Part shown: positions 26,487 to 34,839 of the stretch, one piece after another
Layout of the letters: the number at the start of each line of letters is the position of its first letter
Position numbering within the stretch: the first letter of the stretch is position 1
Source: Streptococcus mitis
GTDB lineage: Bacteria > Bacillota > Bacilli > Lactobacillales > Streptococcaceae
Direction: 5' to 3'
NCBI RefSeq assembly: GCF_002096845.1
Contig: NZ_NCVK01000006.1
Span: forward strand, 1-34,839
DNA: 34,839 nucleotides
Position numbers and translations under genes: made by a program
The notes under the pieces: model-generated
Seen by the model: the letters and a program-made list of their open reading frames with translations, nothing else
What the model was told of the DNA's origin: nothing
Databases searched by the model: none

Positions 26487-26523
26487 CTATAACCTCTCAA
26501 AAAAAGCAGCCTATCAGGACTGC

Positions 26524-26907
26524 TTAGTGTAATTCGGAAATCGCATCATAAATGGACTGCAATTTCTTATTGTCTTTATTCTTTGTGTCGATCAACGTAT
26601 GTAGCTCTTCAATTTTCTTTTGACTACTTTGAATATCGCTATTGTTATCTGCAATCAGTCTTTTAAGATGTTGCTGATAACTTGTAGTAATATCTGTCTC
26701 TTTTCCTGTTCTAACCTCTGTAACTTTGGGTTTAGAACTAGAATTTGATTCCGTCACAGGTGCTTGTTTGCGCTTTTGAAAAGCTGCTTCATAATTTACA
26801 TCATTACCTCCTTGATGATTTCCAAATAAGGCCGCAATTTTATCTGGATCTTCTTGATTTTCTGATTTGCTTTCTAATGGTTGATTAAAATTCCAATCTT
26901 TTGTCAT
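26524..26907 (-). CDS. ICE hypothetical protein with C-terminal coiled coil (127 aa)
   Basis: N-terminal half is polar and probably disordered (QPLESKSENQEDPDKIAALFG, then a Ser-rich linker). The last ~50 residues form a predicted coiled coil (IQSSQKKIEELHTLIDTKNK). Its start overlaps the end of the 77-aa gene by 4 bp (ATGA-type), indicating coupling. Function unknown; typical of the small-protein block of Tn5252-like ICEs. Confidence 0.75.
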   Translation of the reverse strand: MTKDWNFNQPLESKSENQEDPDKIAALFGNHQGGNDVNYEAAFQKRKQAPVTESNSSSKPKVTEVRTGKETDITTSYQQHLKRLIADNNSDIQSSQKKIEELHTLIDTKNKDNKKLQSIYDAISELH

Positions 26908-27137
26908 TCACTCATTTCATCCTTTCTAAATTCAGAATCATCGAATTGTCTTTCTTTGCCAAATGCATGGTCAAGAGCTTCTTCAAAACTCATGTGACTA
27001 ATGCTTTGACGCCTTTTGAACGTCGCAAACATCGCTGTCTCCAGTTGCTCTTTATAAGCAGCTAGTTTTTCTGTCTCTCTTGCTACCTTACTTTCTTGCC
27101 TAGTGACCTTTTCTTCTAAGCGTTCAATAATGGTCAT
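26904..27137 (-). CDS. ICE hypothetical protein, helical (77 aa)
   Basis: N-terminal heptad-like helix (IIERLEEKVTRQESKVARET), then ATFKRRQSISHMSFEEALDHAFG and an acidic tail. Translationally coupled to the downstream 127-aa gene. Also lies 50 bp after the DUF3991/Toprim gene's... upstream neighbour order on the minus strand, so it belongs to the same transcription unit. Function unknown. Confidence 0.72.
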   Translation of the reverse strand: MTIIERLEEKVTRQESKVARETEKLAAYKEQLETAMFATFKRRQSISHMSFEEALDHAFGKERQFDDSEFRKDEMSE

Positions 27138-27187
27138 ATACGATCCTCCTTCATTCTAATATTAGCTAAAACATCTTGATTTTGTTA

Positions 27188-28273
27188 TCACAATTCTAAA
27201 CATTGAGAGGTTTGTCTTACTGGTGGATTTACAAATGTCTCTTTTGCATTCTCGATCATCAATTGTAAATCTGATTTCTTTTCTCGAAGAATATCGTTCC
27301 AGTCTACTTTTTCTTTCCCAGATTCATTATTAGGTAAATCCAGTAAAACAGGAAATCCTGATTGAGATAACTTATCAGAAAAATCTTTTCCTGCATCATC
27401 ACAATCTACCGCAAGTGTCAATAAATCAGGATGATTATCGAAATAGGTGGTGGTATCACGAATTGTATTCATCAAAGGCAATAACTTTGAAGGTATTACT
27501 GTATCTAAAAATTCCAACTTCTGATTTTCTTCAGCTATCAGTCGTAAAGTTTGATAAGCAACAACAGACCTTTTTAATCCTTCCATAGATACCAAACGAA
27601 CATCTGTTAGATTTTGTTGATGCAGTTCGTAATAGCTCATTAAGTCGACGAACGATTCACAAAAGACCAGTCTATTTGGTTTACCAATATCAAAAGATAT
27701 TCCAATATGTCCATGGCTTCCTTTTAGAATCGTTTTCAGCCTCTCTCTAGGAAGAGAGTAATTCTTATAAATCCCTTGTAAGCTTGCTGCCTGCAGTTTG
27801 TGACGATGATCAAAACTTTTAAAAACAATAACAGGTTCAACAGTTTCATTTGTTTTCCAACTGGCTTGTGCTATCAAACCTTGTTGAATCATCTTTTGTA
27901 CGATTTCTTCTGAGATTTCTCTACATTCTGTTAAATAATATCTAGCCAGACTACAGCTAGAATCTTCTACTCTCTTTAAAGGATAATAAAATGGTCTATC
28001 TCTATTTTCTTGAACAGCTTCTTTTTGAAAAGGTTCTTCAGAAAGAAAAGTTAGAGCTTCTTTAAAGGAAGTTCCCTTAACAAGTCGAACAAAATCAATG
28101 ACATCACCTTGAATATCTCTTGAAAACCATTTAAAAGTATTGGTATTCGAAAAAATTCGGAATGAATCGTGTTCAGGATGTTCATAGACACTGCTAGAAA
28201 CTTGTTTAAAGGAGATACCCAAACGACTTGCTACATCAAGAATTGAAATTTGCTTACATTCTTCTATTTCCAT
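27188..28273 (-). CDS. DUF3991/Toprim-domain protein (primase-like)
   Basis: 361 aa. The N-terminal part (ISILDVASRLGISF, FKWFSRDIQGDVIDFVRLVKG, SFKEALTFLSEE) is the DUF3991-associated region seen in mobile-element primase-like proteins. The C-terminal Toprim domain has the acidic FCESFVDLMSYYE (~205) and LAVDCDDAGKDFSDKL (~287) with the D-x-D pair. Toprim enzymes act on DNA; in ICEs these proteins probably assist replication or processing of transferred DNA. It starts 9 bp after the VirB8-like gene and lies in the same operon. Confidence 0.88.
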   Translation of the reverse strand: MEIEECKQISILDVASRLGISFKQVSSSVYEHPEHDSFRIFSNTNTFKWFSRDIQGDVIDFVRLVKGTSFKEALTFLSEEPFQKEAVQENRDRPFYYPLKRVEDSSCSLARYYLTECREISEEIVQKMIQQGLIAQASWKTNETVEPVIVFKSFDHRHKLQAASLQGIYKNYSLPRERLKTILKGSHGHIGISFDIGKPNRLVFCESFVDLMSYYELHQQNLTDVRLVSMEGLKRSVVAYQTLRLIAEENQKLEFLDTVIPSKLLPLMNTIRDTTTYFDNHPDLLTLAVDCDDAGKDFSDKLSQSGFPVLLDLPNNESGKEKVDWNDILREKKSDLQLMIENAKETFVNPPVRQTSQCLEL

Positions 28274-28282
28274 GCAATATCA

Positions 28283-28924
28283 TCATTTTGTCGTAGTATT
28301 TGGCAGTGATGGTATTGATGATGATTCTTCTAGAGTTTTGGGAGTGGCCTTATCTAAATCATCTAACCCAGATTTCCAAACCTGTACTTGATTGACCAAT
28401 AACTTACCAGGTAGTTTAGAATAGGACAATTTAACCGTTCTGGTTTCTGTCTGATTGGTCTTTGATTGGTTGGCATTCTTTAAATCGGATACATAGGTTA
28501 CATTATAAGAGACCATGGCAATGGCTTGATTCGTAGTCTGATTGACAAAGATATCAGCTTTTTCAAAATGATAATCTAAAATATAATCCTTATACACTTG
28601 GTTCATGGCATCATTTTGACTTGACAATTCTTGAGAATAAGCCGATTCAGTCATATAAGGTTGAATACGTGTATTATTTTCCCCTAGCTTTTCTTTCGTA
28701 TAGTACTGAGTCAAAAATTCTTTTACTGTATCCGATGACAAAATGCTGGTTTTATCTTCTGCTTGTTTATCCTCTACAAGTTTAGCTGCAGCCAATTCAA
28801 TCTCTTTACGACTTTGTTTAGCAGTAGAATGTTGACCAACAGTATATCCCATCATGAGAATAAAGCTAGTTGCAGCCACTGCTCCAACACTAATTAAGGC
28901 TTTAGTTTTGACTTTATTTAGCAT
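28283..28924 (-). CDS. VirB8/TcpC-like conjugal transfer protein
   Basis: 213 aa. A short cytoplasmic N-terminus is followed by a single membrane helix (ALISVGAVAATSFILMMGYTVG, ~9-30) and an extracytoplasmic NTF2-like domain. SDTVKEFLTQYYTKEKLGENN and the strand-rich second half (AIAMVSYNVTYVSDL, VKLSYSKLPGKLLVNQVQVW) fit TcpC/VirB8 bitopic assembly factors of the mating channel. The tail is Ser/Pro-rich. GAAGG lies upstream of the ATG, and a TTGACC at ~28955 may be part of its promoter. Confidence 0.75.
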   Translation of the reverse strand: MLNKVKTKALISVGAVAATSFILMMGYTVGQHSTAKQSRKEIELAAAKLVEDKQAEDKTSILSSDTVKEFLTQYYTKEKLGENNTRIQPYMTESAYSQELSSQNDAMNQVYKDYILDYHFEKADIFVNQTTNQAIAMVSYNVTYVSDLKNANQSKTNQTETRTVKLSYSKLPGKLLVNQVQVWKSGLDDLDKATPKTLEESSSIPSLPNTTTK

Positions 28925-29083
28925 CTTAGACCTTCTTTCTATAAAAACTAGGTCAAGAATAACAAAAAGAACTTGTAAGTTTTATCACACCACAACGAAA
29001 GGTGATTCCTACATTTAAGAAGCAAAATCGTACAGTTCAGAGAAAAATATCAAAACTAGCTGTCTTCAGCTTATGATATAAAT

Positions 29084-29281
29084 ATGAACAAATTAAAAGA
29101 AGAAAATTTGAGAAGAGCTCTTTCTCATATTGAACGACATAGACAAGCCATAAATACAGGTAATAATAGTGAGGATAATGATTTTCATAAATTATTACTC
29201 CAATTTAGCTATGAAGTATATGAAAGAATCAAGGCAAATAAAAAACCTTATCCGAATTTAGATTCAGATAAAGTCTTTTGA
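29084..29281 (+). CDS. Small hypothetical protein on the opposite strand (65 aa)
   Basis: Only plus-strand gene candidate inside the ICE part. Polar, helical (NLRRALSHIERHRQAINTG, LLQFSYEVYERIKANKKPYP). Composition is protein-like, and it fills an otherwise empty gap between two minus-strand operons. There is no clear ribosome site (TATAAAT before the ATG is more like a -10). Could be a small regulator; uncertain. Confidence 0.42.
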   Translation: MNKLKEENLRRALSHIERHRQAINTGNNSEDNDFHKLLLQFSYEVYERIKANKKPYPNLDSDKVF

Positions 29282-29294
29282 CTATCTAAAAAGT

Positions 29295-29591
29295 TCACAT
29301 TTTTTTCTTATTTATGAAGTTAATGAAGCGCCAACTAAATCCTAGAACCAACATCAGATTGATGAAAAGGTACACAGCCGTAAAACTAGTTAAACCATGT
29401 TGTCTGATATCATCAAAATATAAAGTAGGTTCAGTAAAGAACAAATAAATTCCATAGACCTCCACGAAAATAAGAAAACTGATAAAACCCATAAGGAAAA
29501 GTCCACTGGCAATAAGAAAGAGTCTCCATAAAAGAATGAGAATTCCTCCTACTGCTATAAAAATTACCGGGATAAGGAGTAAATCATTCAT
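29295..29591 (-). CDS. Small ICE membrane protein (98 aa)
   Basis: Three to four hydrophobic segments: LLLIPVIFIAVGGILILLW, LFLIASGLFLMGFISFLIFV and AVYLFINLMLVLGFSW, with a short loop EPTLYFDDIRQHG. The C-terminus is basic (NKKKM). It follows the 94-aa gene by 13 bp. Probably a transfer-apparatus accessory or ICE membrane protein; family not recognised. Confidence 0.75.
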   Translation of the reverse strand: MNDLLLIPVIFIAVGGILILLWRLFLIASGLFLMGFISFLIFVEVYGIYLFFTEPTLYFDDIRQHGLTSFTAVYLFINLMLVLGFSWRFINFINKKKM

Positions 29592-29604
29592 GACTTGTTC
29601 CTTC

Positions 29605-29889
29605 CTAATTAATCAACTGACGGTAATGGGTGGCAAGAGAGGAATCAAATTCCTCTAGCTTTTGAACTAAGTCCAAATACTCCTCTTTCTCATGATCTTC
29701 AAAGTCCACACCTCGGTGATTCTGAAGAGCGATTTCCAATTGACTAGTGAGTTCTCGTTTGGAAAAGCTGTAATCGCCTGTCACTTCCTCATAATGTTCC
29801 TTTAGCTCCTTGTAGGCTTGGTATTCTTCAGGTGTTTGAAATCCCTGTACCAAAGCCTCTTCTAATTGATAATAGGTATCTTCCATCAT
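29605..29889 (-). CDS. Small acidic ICE protein (94 aa)
   Basis: Very acidic helical protein (YQLEEALVQGFQTPEEYQAY, DFEDHEKEEYLDLVQKLEEF), no membrane segment. It lies between the large helicase gene and the small membrane protein, with AACGAGG upstream of the ATG. Such small acidic proteins recur beside the helicase in Tn5252-like ICEs; function unknown. Confidence 0.75.
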   Translation of the reverse strand: MMEDTYYQLEEALVQGFQTPEEYQAYKELKEHYEEVTGDYSFSKRELTSQLEIALQNHRGVDFEDHEKEEYLDLVQKLEEFDSSLATHYRQLIN

Positions 29890-29963
29890 AATCGTTACCT
29901 CGTTTCTTTCTATCTTTATTTTACCGCGCTTTTCTTTTCTTGTCCGCTATTTGTATCTATTTT

Positions 29964-32900
29964 TTAATCCAATTCAAAAGAAAGTTGCTCCTGCTTTTCT
30001 TTTCCTTTTTCGTGGAATTGTCGTAAGGCCTGATCAATAATATCTAAATCCGTTTCTGTTTCAATCAATGGCGCGAGTACATCGTATTCGGCCTTTTTAG
30101 TTTGATAATCCTCTTCCTTTGGAAAATTTTTCTCAATTTCTACCTTAGCAGTAATCCATTTATCCTTTAGTTCATCCAATAAGTTCTGAGTTTTCACTTG
30201 GTCATCTTTAATGTGGTCTATCGTATGTTGGAGTCTTTGAATTGTCCCCAAAGGAGAATACAAATCTAAACTGACAGAATACTGATTTTCTCCTACAATC
30301 TTAACAGAGAAAGTTTCAGGAAGAGGTTGATTTGTTGGAAGACTAAGCATTTTAATGTCAAATCCTCGATAACTTGCTAGGGTTCGGAATTCTTTGCTGT
30401 CAGCTTGATTATGACGGATAAGACGATGTAGGGATTCCCCTGCTTCAGCTCGTTGATCAAAAGCTTGCTTGCCAACTGTCATAGAAAATGCCTGGTCTTT
30501 CGACATTTCAGACTGTTGAATGTCGCCTTCATACTTGCTTAATCGTTTCTCAAGAATGGGCATATTTTCTTCACAGTAAGAGATTGTATGACGATAGTGA
30601 TCCTTGCTACGTTGGAAGGCGCGTCTCTGATTTTCTAATAGGGTTAGATCATTCTCTAGTTCCATCTTATATTTGAGATAAGGATTACCTGTTGCTAGTG
30701 CCTTAAAATCAGAAGCTGTCATAGTCTGTTCATCAATGTCTTCTGCAGCACGAATCGGCTCCTTAGAAGTCATAATCTGCTTAATATAGCGGAGTTTGTT
30801 CTCCTGAGTTGCCCATAGATAATTATCAAACGAACCTTTGGTAATATAGTGGTAAATATCTACTTCCTTGTTTTCATTTCCCTGTCGGATAATCCGTCCA
30901 TTGCGTTGCTGGATGTCACTTGGTCTCCACGGTACATCCAGGTGATGGACTGCTTTCATCTTGCTCTGAACATTTAAACCTGTTCCTCCTTTTTCAGTTG
31001 AGGCAAGGAGAATCCGTACTTCTCCTGCATTGACCTTTCGAGACAAACTATTCTTCTTTTCATCACTATTGGCATCATGTACAAAGGCAATTTCCTTACT
31101 AGGGATTCCTCTATCAACTAATAAAGCCTTTATTTCAGAATAGACATCAAAGCCATTATCCTTTTTCTTAGGTGTGCCAATATCTGAAAAAATCATCTGA
31201 GTAGCCTTATTTTCCATTCCCTCACGATAAATTCTCTCAACATTATCCACTACCTGAAGCAGTTTATGATTGTCTGCTAGACTATAGCTAGAGTCCAATA
31301 AACGCATATCAATAGCTAGTTTCCGTGCCTCGCCCGTTATCTTTAACATGTTATCCTGGCTCGGATCAACTGTTCCACATTTGACCGCATCTGAACGCAT
31401 AACCAATTCTTCTAAATAGAGTTTCTGGTTTTCGGTTAACTCACTCTCAATAGGGATAATATGAGCTTCTGGAACAGGTAAATCCAACATATCTTGTGTT
31501 TGAATGTCAGCTGTTTCTTTATAGATTTTCATCAACTCAGGTAGATTGACAAATTTTTTAAAACGTTTCTTCGGTTGGTACTTATCCCCTGTAGGAGCTA
31601 ATTCCATAGAGTTTTGAATTTCTCCAAAAGCACCTACCCAAGAGTCAAAATAATCAACTTGATAGCGTTTTAAGATATCTGGTTGAATATAGTTCATCAT
31701 AGTGTATAACTCACTAATAGAATTGGAAACGGGTGTTCCTGTCGCAAAGACAATATTCTTAAAATCATGTTCTTCCTGAATCTGTCGAACCTTCATTTCC
31801 ATATCCACATTCTTCTTAGAAGTTGTATTGGTAATCCCTGCTACATTTCCCAGTCCAGTAATCGGACGAATATTTTTAAAGTGATGTGCTTCATCCACAA
31901 AAAGAAAATCAATTCCTAGGTTTTCAAAATCAATAAAGCTATCACGATTGAAGCGTTGCAGTTCTTCCAATTGTCTCTCTAAACCACTAATTGATTGTTC
32001 CGCTTCTTTAACGGTATACTTATTTTCAGAATGTGTTTTAATCTCTCGTAGTTCATTGAGTTTATCCTCGATATAATTCATCTGTCTTTCTTTACTGACA
32101 GGGATTTTTTCAAATTGAGAATCCCCAATGACAATGGCATCGTAATCTCCTGTAATAATACGAGAAACAAATTGTTTTCTTCTCGCCTTCACAAAATCTT
32201 TCTTAGTAGTCACAAAGACCTTTTTAGTAGGGAAAAATTTCATGATTTCTTGGCCAAATTGAGCAGACAAACTAGAGGGGACTACATACAAGGGCTTATG
32301 AACCATCCCCAACTCCTTTAATTTAAACCCAGCACCAAGCATGGTCAAGGTCTTTCCTGAACCTACCTCATGAGCTAATAAGGCTCTTTTTTCTTCTACG
32401 ATTCTTTGAATGGCATTCTCTTGATGAGGACGAAGACTGATGTTTTGTGCCAAGCCATCAATGACTAGATGACTACCGTCATACTCTCGACTAACCGTTC
32501 GATTATAAAGACGATTATAACTTTCTTCAATGACTTGTTGGACTTCTGGATACCGTGAGACAAAGTCTTGAAAGAGTTCTTGTAAATGTTGCTCTTTTGC
32601 TCTTAAAACAGAGGTTTTTTCCAAATCTGTAATGGTCTTTTTCTTTTCTCCTTCCGTAACCGTCATGGTAATCGTCGGTTGGTTCGAATTAAGTAAATTC
32701 TCAAAAATCTTTCTTCCTGTATCATAACGTGAGCCACCGACTCCAAGACTACTATCTTTGGCACTTGGATAGCGATAAGCAAATGACGTCCTTAAATGAA
32801 CCTGTCCATCAACAGGATTCACTTCAATGACCTGTGCAACCTCTGACGAAGACAATTCAAATTCACGATTGGTAAAACATTCAAAGGCAAATTTACCATA

Positions 32901-33830
32901 AACGGATTGAGGAATCCAACGTGAACCGATTTTAAACTCAATATCTGCCAGATGAATCCGTGGAGGGCGAACTGATTCTAATAAATCTAAAGCATGGTTC
33001 CAATCACATTCTTGATTGTTTTCCTCCACTTTATCTACTTTAAATAAGGAATGAACTTCCACATTTTCTTCTACATTGCCAATATTATCTAAAGGTAAGA
33101 CTGCTTCCTCTACTTGCTTAGACTTTTCTCTTATAGCCTTTACTTCATCAAAATGAGTAATAATCTTCAGCTTTTGTGTCAGTGGGAGTTGTGTGTAGTT
33201 TTCTTCATGATGGACAAGATCCGTAACGGTATCTAAAGTAGCCATCAATTCTGAACCCAAATAGGCTAGAACATCTCCTTCTTTTTCTTCAAAATGAATC
33301 TCAAGAACTTCTTTTTTTAGTTCTTTGGAATCAACCATTAGAAGAAACTCCTCTATATCTCTACTAATGCGGTCAGATAGATTATTCGCAACCCGATAGA
33401 CATTGACTAAATTGACATCCTGTTTCTGATGACATACAAGCTCACTTAATGGTTCTAACTTCTCTTTTTCAGATTGGGTATAAAATCGAGTGGAAAGATT
33501 ATAGGTTGCGACTTCTAGCACCAAGTTTTTCTCAAAATTACTTAATTGAGATAATTTACTTAGACCTGCTTGTCCAAAATTTCTTGTGTAACTTTCTAAA
33601 TCTTGGTCATTGTTTTCAGAACTAGCCTCTAGGAAAGAAATAATATCTTGATGAAACGAATAGACATGAGGTATCTCTTCTATCTTGCCATCTTCAGTCA
33701 AAAAAATCTCTACCAAGTCCTGCCATTTCTCATCAAAATGTTGCGCTTGATAACGAAGAAATAGGGCCATTTTCTCTCTATCTTTTGGAATTGTTCCACG
33801 AAACATAGCCAATAATTGCATTACTTCCAT
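29964..33830 (-). CDS. Large SF2 (SNF2-like) helicase of the ICE
   Basis: 1288 aa from ATG 33830, chosen because AAAGGAG lies 5 nt before it; an ATG five codons earlier contains that site. The N-terminal ~470 residues are of unknown fold. The helicase core follows: motif I LLAHEVGSGKTLTML (~486), motif II LFVDEAHHFKN (~645), motif III FATGTPVSNS, motif VI QQRNGRIIRQGN (~973). The C-terminal ~250 residues are coiled-coil-like (LENQRRAFQRSKDHYRHT). This is the helicase typical of Tn5252-like elements. In many relatives it is fused to a methylase-like N-terminus and is longer; no methylase motif is seen here. It probably remodels DNA during transfer or protects the element; exact role unknown. 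Confidence 0.88.
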   Translation of the reverse strand: MEVMQLLAMFRGTIPKDREKMALFLRYQAQHFDEKWQDLVEIFLTEDGKIEEIPHVYSFHQDIISFLEASSENNDQDLESYTRNFGQAGLSKLSQLSNFEKNLVLEVATYNLSTRFYTQSEKEKLEPLSELVCHQKQDVNLVNVYRVANNLSDRISRDIEEFLLMVDSKELKKEVLEIHFEEKEGDVLAYLGSELMATLDTVTDLVHHEENYTQLPLTQKLKIITHFDEVKAIREKSKQVEEAVLPLDNIGNVEENVEVHSLFKVDKVEENNQECDWNHALDLLESVRPPRIHLADIEFKIGSRWIPQSVYGKFAFECFTNREFELSSSEVAQVIEVNPVDGQVHLRTSFAYRYPSAKDSSLGVGGSRYDTGRKIFENLLNSNQPTITMTVTEGEKKKTITDLEKTSVLRAKEQHLQELFQDFVSRYPEVQQVIEESYNRLYNRTVSREYDGSHLVIDGLAQNISLRPHQENAIQRIVEEKRALLAHEVGSGKTLTMLGAGFKLKELGMVHKPLYVVPSSLSAQFGQEIMKFFPTKKVFVTTKKDFVKARRKQFVSRIITGDYDAIVIGDSQFEKIPVSKERQMNYIEDKLNELREIKTHSENKYTVKEAEQSISGLERQLEELQRFNRDSFIDFENLGIDFLFVDEAHHFKNIRPITGLGNVAGITNTTSKKNVDMEMKVRQIQEEHDFKNIVFATGTPVSNSISELYTMMNYIQPDILKRYQVDYFDSWVGAFGEIQNSMELAPTGDKYQPKKRFKKFVNLPELMKIYKETADIQTQDMLDLPVPEAHIIPIESELTENQKLYLEELVMRSDAVKCGTVDPSQDNMLKITGEARKLAIDMRLLDSSYSLADNHKLLQVVDNVERIYREGMENKATQMIFSDIGTPKKKDNGFDVYSEIKALLVDRGIPSKEIAFVHDANSDEKKNSLSRKVNAGEVRILLASTEKGGTGLNVQSKMKAVHHLDVPWRPSDIQQRNGRIIRQGNENKEVDIYHYITKGSFDNYLWATQENKLRYIKQIMTSKEPIRAAEDIDEQTMTASDFKALATGNPYLKYKMELENDLTLLENQRRAFQRSKDHYRHTISYCEENMPILEKRLSKYEGDIQQSEMSKDQAFSMTVGKQAFDQRAEAGESLHRLIRHNQADSKEFRTLASYRGFDIKMLSLPTNQPLPETFSVKIVGENQYSVSLDLYSPLGTIQRLQHTIDHIKDDQVKTQNLLDELKDKWITAKVEIEKNFPKEEDYQTKKAEYDVLAPLIETETDLDIIDQALRQFHEKGKEKQEQLSFELD

Positions 33831-33877
33831 ACTCGCTCCTTTCATCTATACGAAAATAGGAGAATCACATGATTCCC

Positions 33878-34222
33878 CTACAACTCTATCTCCATTTCAA
33901 CCTCTTGAGGACTGGTTTCTAAATCACTAGACAAAAGAGAAACGGCATCTGTTCTCATGTAGTAAGTATATAAATCTTCAAGGTCTTGTTGGTTTTCAAT
34001 CCCTGTTTCAATACTAATCAGAGCCTGTATAAATTCCTTGTAGTGACTCTCCATCATATCTGAAATCTTTTGTTTCATTTCCATAAATACTGATGACGGT
34101 TCAGTTATACTTATTTGGTCTATGTCTTGAAAATCCTTTTCTAAGGGATTGGTTCCTAGCGCCAATTCTTGAGCATCAGTTAATCCATCTTGATCCGAAT
34201 CACGTTGATAAATGGCTTCCAT
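33878..34222 (-). CDS. Calcium-loop (thrombospondin type-3-like) ICE protein (114 aa)
   Basis: Near the N-terminus DSDQDGLTDAQELALGTNPL is a D-x-D-x-DG-x-x-D-x-x-E calcium loop of the thrombospondin type-3/EF-hand type. The remainder is acidic and helical (FMEMKQKISDMMESHYKEFI). There is no signal peptide, so it is probably cytoplasmic. It lies 47 bp upstream of the helicase gene on the same strand, in the same operon. Function unknown. Confidence 0.78.
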   Translation of the reverse strand: MEAIYQRDSDQDGLTDAQELALGTNPLEKDFQDIDQISITEPSSVFMEMKQKISDMMESHYKEFIQALISIETGIENQQDLEDLYTYYMRTDAVSLLSSDLETSPQEVEMEIEL

Positions 34223-34321
34223 ATACTTCCTTCTTTCCTAGTTAATCTTTTTTCACTCCAATCCTACCAAATATTCCTTGAAAGAAGTATCACAACAATT
34301 TTCTAAGTTCTCTTAATATCG

Positions 34322-34355
34322 AAAAAGCCCCCAGAAGAATATCACTTCTGAGAAC
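34322..34355 (-). terminator. Terminator after the surface-protein gene
   Basis: Minus strand: an 11-bp stem with several G-U pairs (34355..34345 with 34337..34327, 7-nt loop) followed by five T residues. It lies 60 bp beyond the stop of the LPNTS protein gene and separates it from the Ca-loop/helicase operon. Confidence 0.75.
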
Positions 34356-34414
34356 TTTCTCATTAGTCTTAATGTGGAATAATTCTTGAAGTTGAGTTAA
34401 TCCATCACTAATAA

Positions 34415-34839
34415 CTAGTTTTTTATATTTTTCTTTCTCTTATTTGAGATTATTCCAAAATGAGCCGTTGCTAAAGCAATAATACCTGCCAACTCAAAAC
34501 CATAACTATATTCACTACTTGTATTTGGTAAATAACCCTTAGTTCTTATGGTTGTTTCTTTTGACGAAAGAGGTTCAGAAGACGATTGATTCATCACTAC
34601 TGGCTCTAACTTAGTATTTATCACAATAGAACTCTCTGGATGCTCTTTCGTAATATTATTACGTTCGATTCTATTAACCTCAATTGGTGCAACATCCGGA
34701 ACGTGAGATACCTGTTTTGTTCCTCGATAAACCTTCTTAGATTGCGGTTCAATACGTGATAATTCTCTTTCTGTACTTGATTGCAATTCACCATTTACAT
34801 AAACGTCTGTGATTTCTACTAAAACTTTTCCGTTTATTG
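34415..34839 (-). CDS. Cell-wall-anchored surface protein, C-terminus (partial)
   Basis: The frame is open to the window edge, so only the last ~141 residues are present; the apparent TTG start at 34786 is internal. The visible part starts with the end of a G5 domain (KVLVEITDVYVNGELQSS ... KKVYRGTK). A Ser/Pro/Thr-rich linker follows, then a sortase signal: LPNTS, a hydrophobic span (GFELAGIIALATAHFGII) and a basic tail (NKRKKNIKN). It would be covalently attached to peptidoglycan by sortase A. ICEs of this family often carry large adhesins here. The ligand cannot be deduced from the fragment. Confidence 0.88.
   Translation of the reverse strand, partial: INGKVLVEITDVYVNGELQSSTERELSRIEPQSKKVYRGTKQVSHVPDVAPIEVNRIERNNITKEHPESSIVINTKLEPVVMNQSSSEPLSSKETTIRTKGYLPNTSSEYSYGFELAGIIALATAHFGIISNKRKKNIKN

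Larger units (their letters stand above)
18177..34839. mobile_element. Partial Tn5252-like integrative and conjugative element
   Basis: From the relaxase (18260) to the window edge the gene set is that of a Tn5252-family ICE: relaxase, MobC, a ribbon-helix-helix-like accessory protein, small ICE proteins, DUF3991/Toprim, a VirB8-like protein, a large SF2 helicase, a Ca-loop protein and an LPxTG surface protein. Nearly all genes are on the minus strand with low GC. No integrase, VirB4/VirD4 or attachment repeat is in the window. The left boundary is placed after the Rgg gene by gene content only, and the element continues past 34839. The three-gene operon at 21140-25746 is cargo. Confidence 0.8.

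Noticed and set aside
34415..34786. Complete 123-aa protein starting at TTG 34786
   Set aside because: The frame remains open upstream to the window edge and encodes a G5-domain end, so the TTG is an internal Leu codon.

Overview
The window looks like a mitis-group Streptococcus (S. pneumoniae / mitis / oralis). The backbone is low-GC. It carries the pneumococcal-type run rpsP-khpA, slrA, an ABC-F gene, vanZ-like, rlmN, yutD, sodA, holA, pyrDA, and two copies of a RUP-like ~105 bp pneumococcal repeat. No rRNA, tRNA or CRISPR array was seen.

Layout. 1-2500: gene-poor debris with very short frames, then a lone minus-strand PD-(D/E)XK nuclease-like gene sitting directly behind the khpA terminator. 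2500-14080: chromosomal backbone. This holds rpsP-khpA (minus), a membrane-protein/XRE-regulator pair with tandem operators (plus), slrA (plus), the translation/rRNA operon yutD-rlmN-vanZ-ABC-F (minus), sodA (minus), pyrDA-holA (minus) and gdhA (plus). 14080-15830: a quinone-oxidoreductase-like gene and its TetR regulator with a clear operator. 15960-18170: an Rgg-type regulator divergent from a short hydrophobic-peptide gene, followed by a broken peptide-exporter ATPase, a 56-aa membrane protein and a 35-aa peptide gene. This looks like a decayed quorum-sensing-controlled peptide locus. 18260-34839: part of a Tn5252-like integrative and conjugative element (ICE). It holds a relaxase (frameshifted), MobC, a ribbon-helix-helix-like accessory protein, a probable oriT, cargo, DUF3991/Toprim, a VirB8-like protein, small ICE proteins, a large SF2 helicase, and the C-terminus of an LPxTG-type surface protein cut by the window edge.

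Most interesting content. The ICE cargo at 21140-25746 is a translationally coupled three-gene operon: a restriction-endonuclease-like effector, a middle component, and an 882-aa SMC/Rad50-like ABC ATPase. It matches the architecture of the predicted ABC-three-component (ABC-3C) conflict systems. It has its own terminator and begins immediately beside the probable oriT. If transfer polarity is the usual one, it would lie in the first-transferred (leading) region. A second putative nuclease (654-2426) and the peptide locus add to the defence/competition content.

How the parts work together. The backbone operons serve ribosome function (rpsP, khpA, rlmN, ABC-F), oxidative defence (sodA), replication (holA), pyrimidine synthesis (pyrDA) and nitrogen metabolism (gdhA). 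In the ICE, MobC and the accessory protein would load the relaxase at oriT. The frameshift in the relaxase suggests that self-transfer is impaired, unless slippage on the A7 run restores the frame. All functional calls are from sequence reading only; no database search was run.
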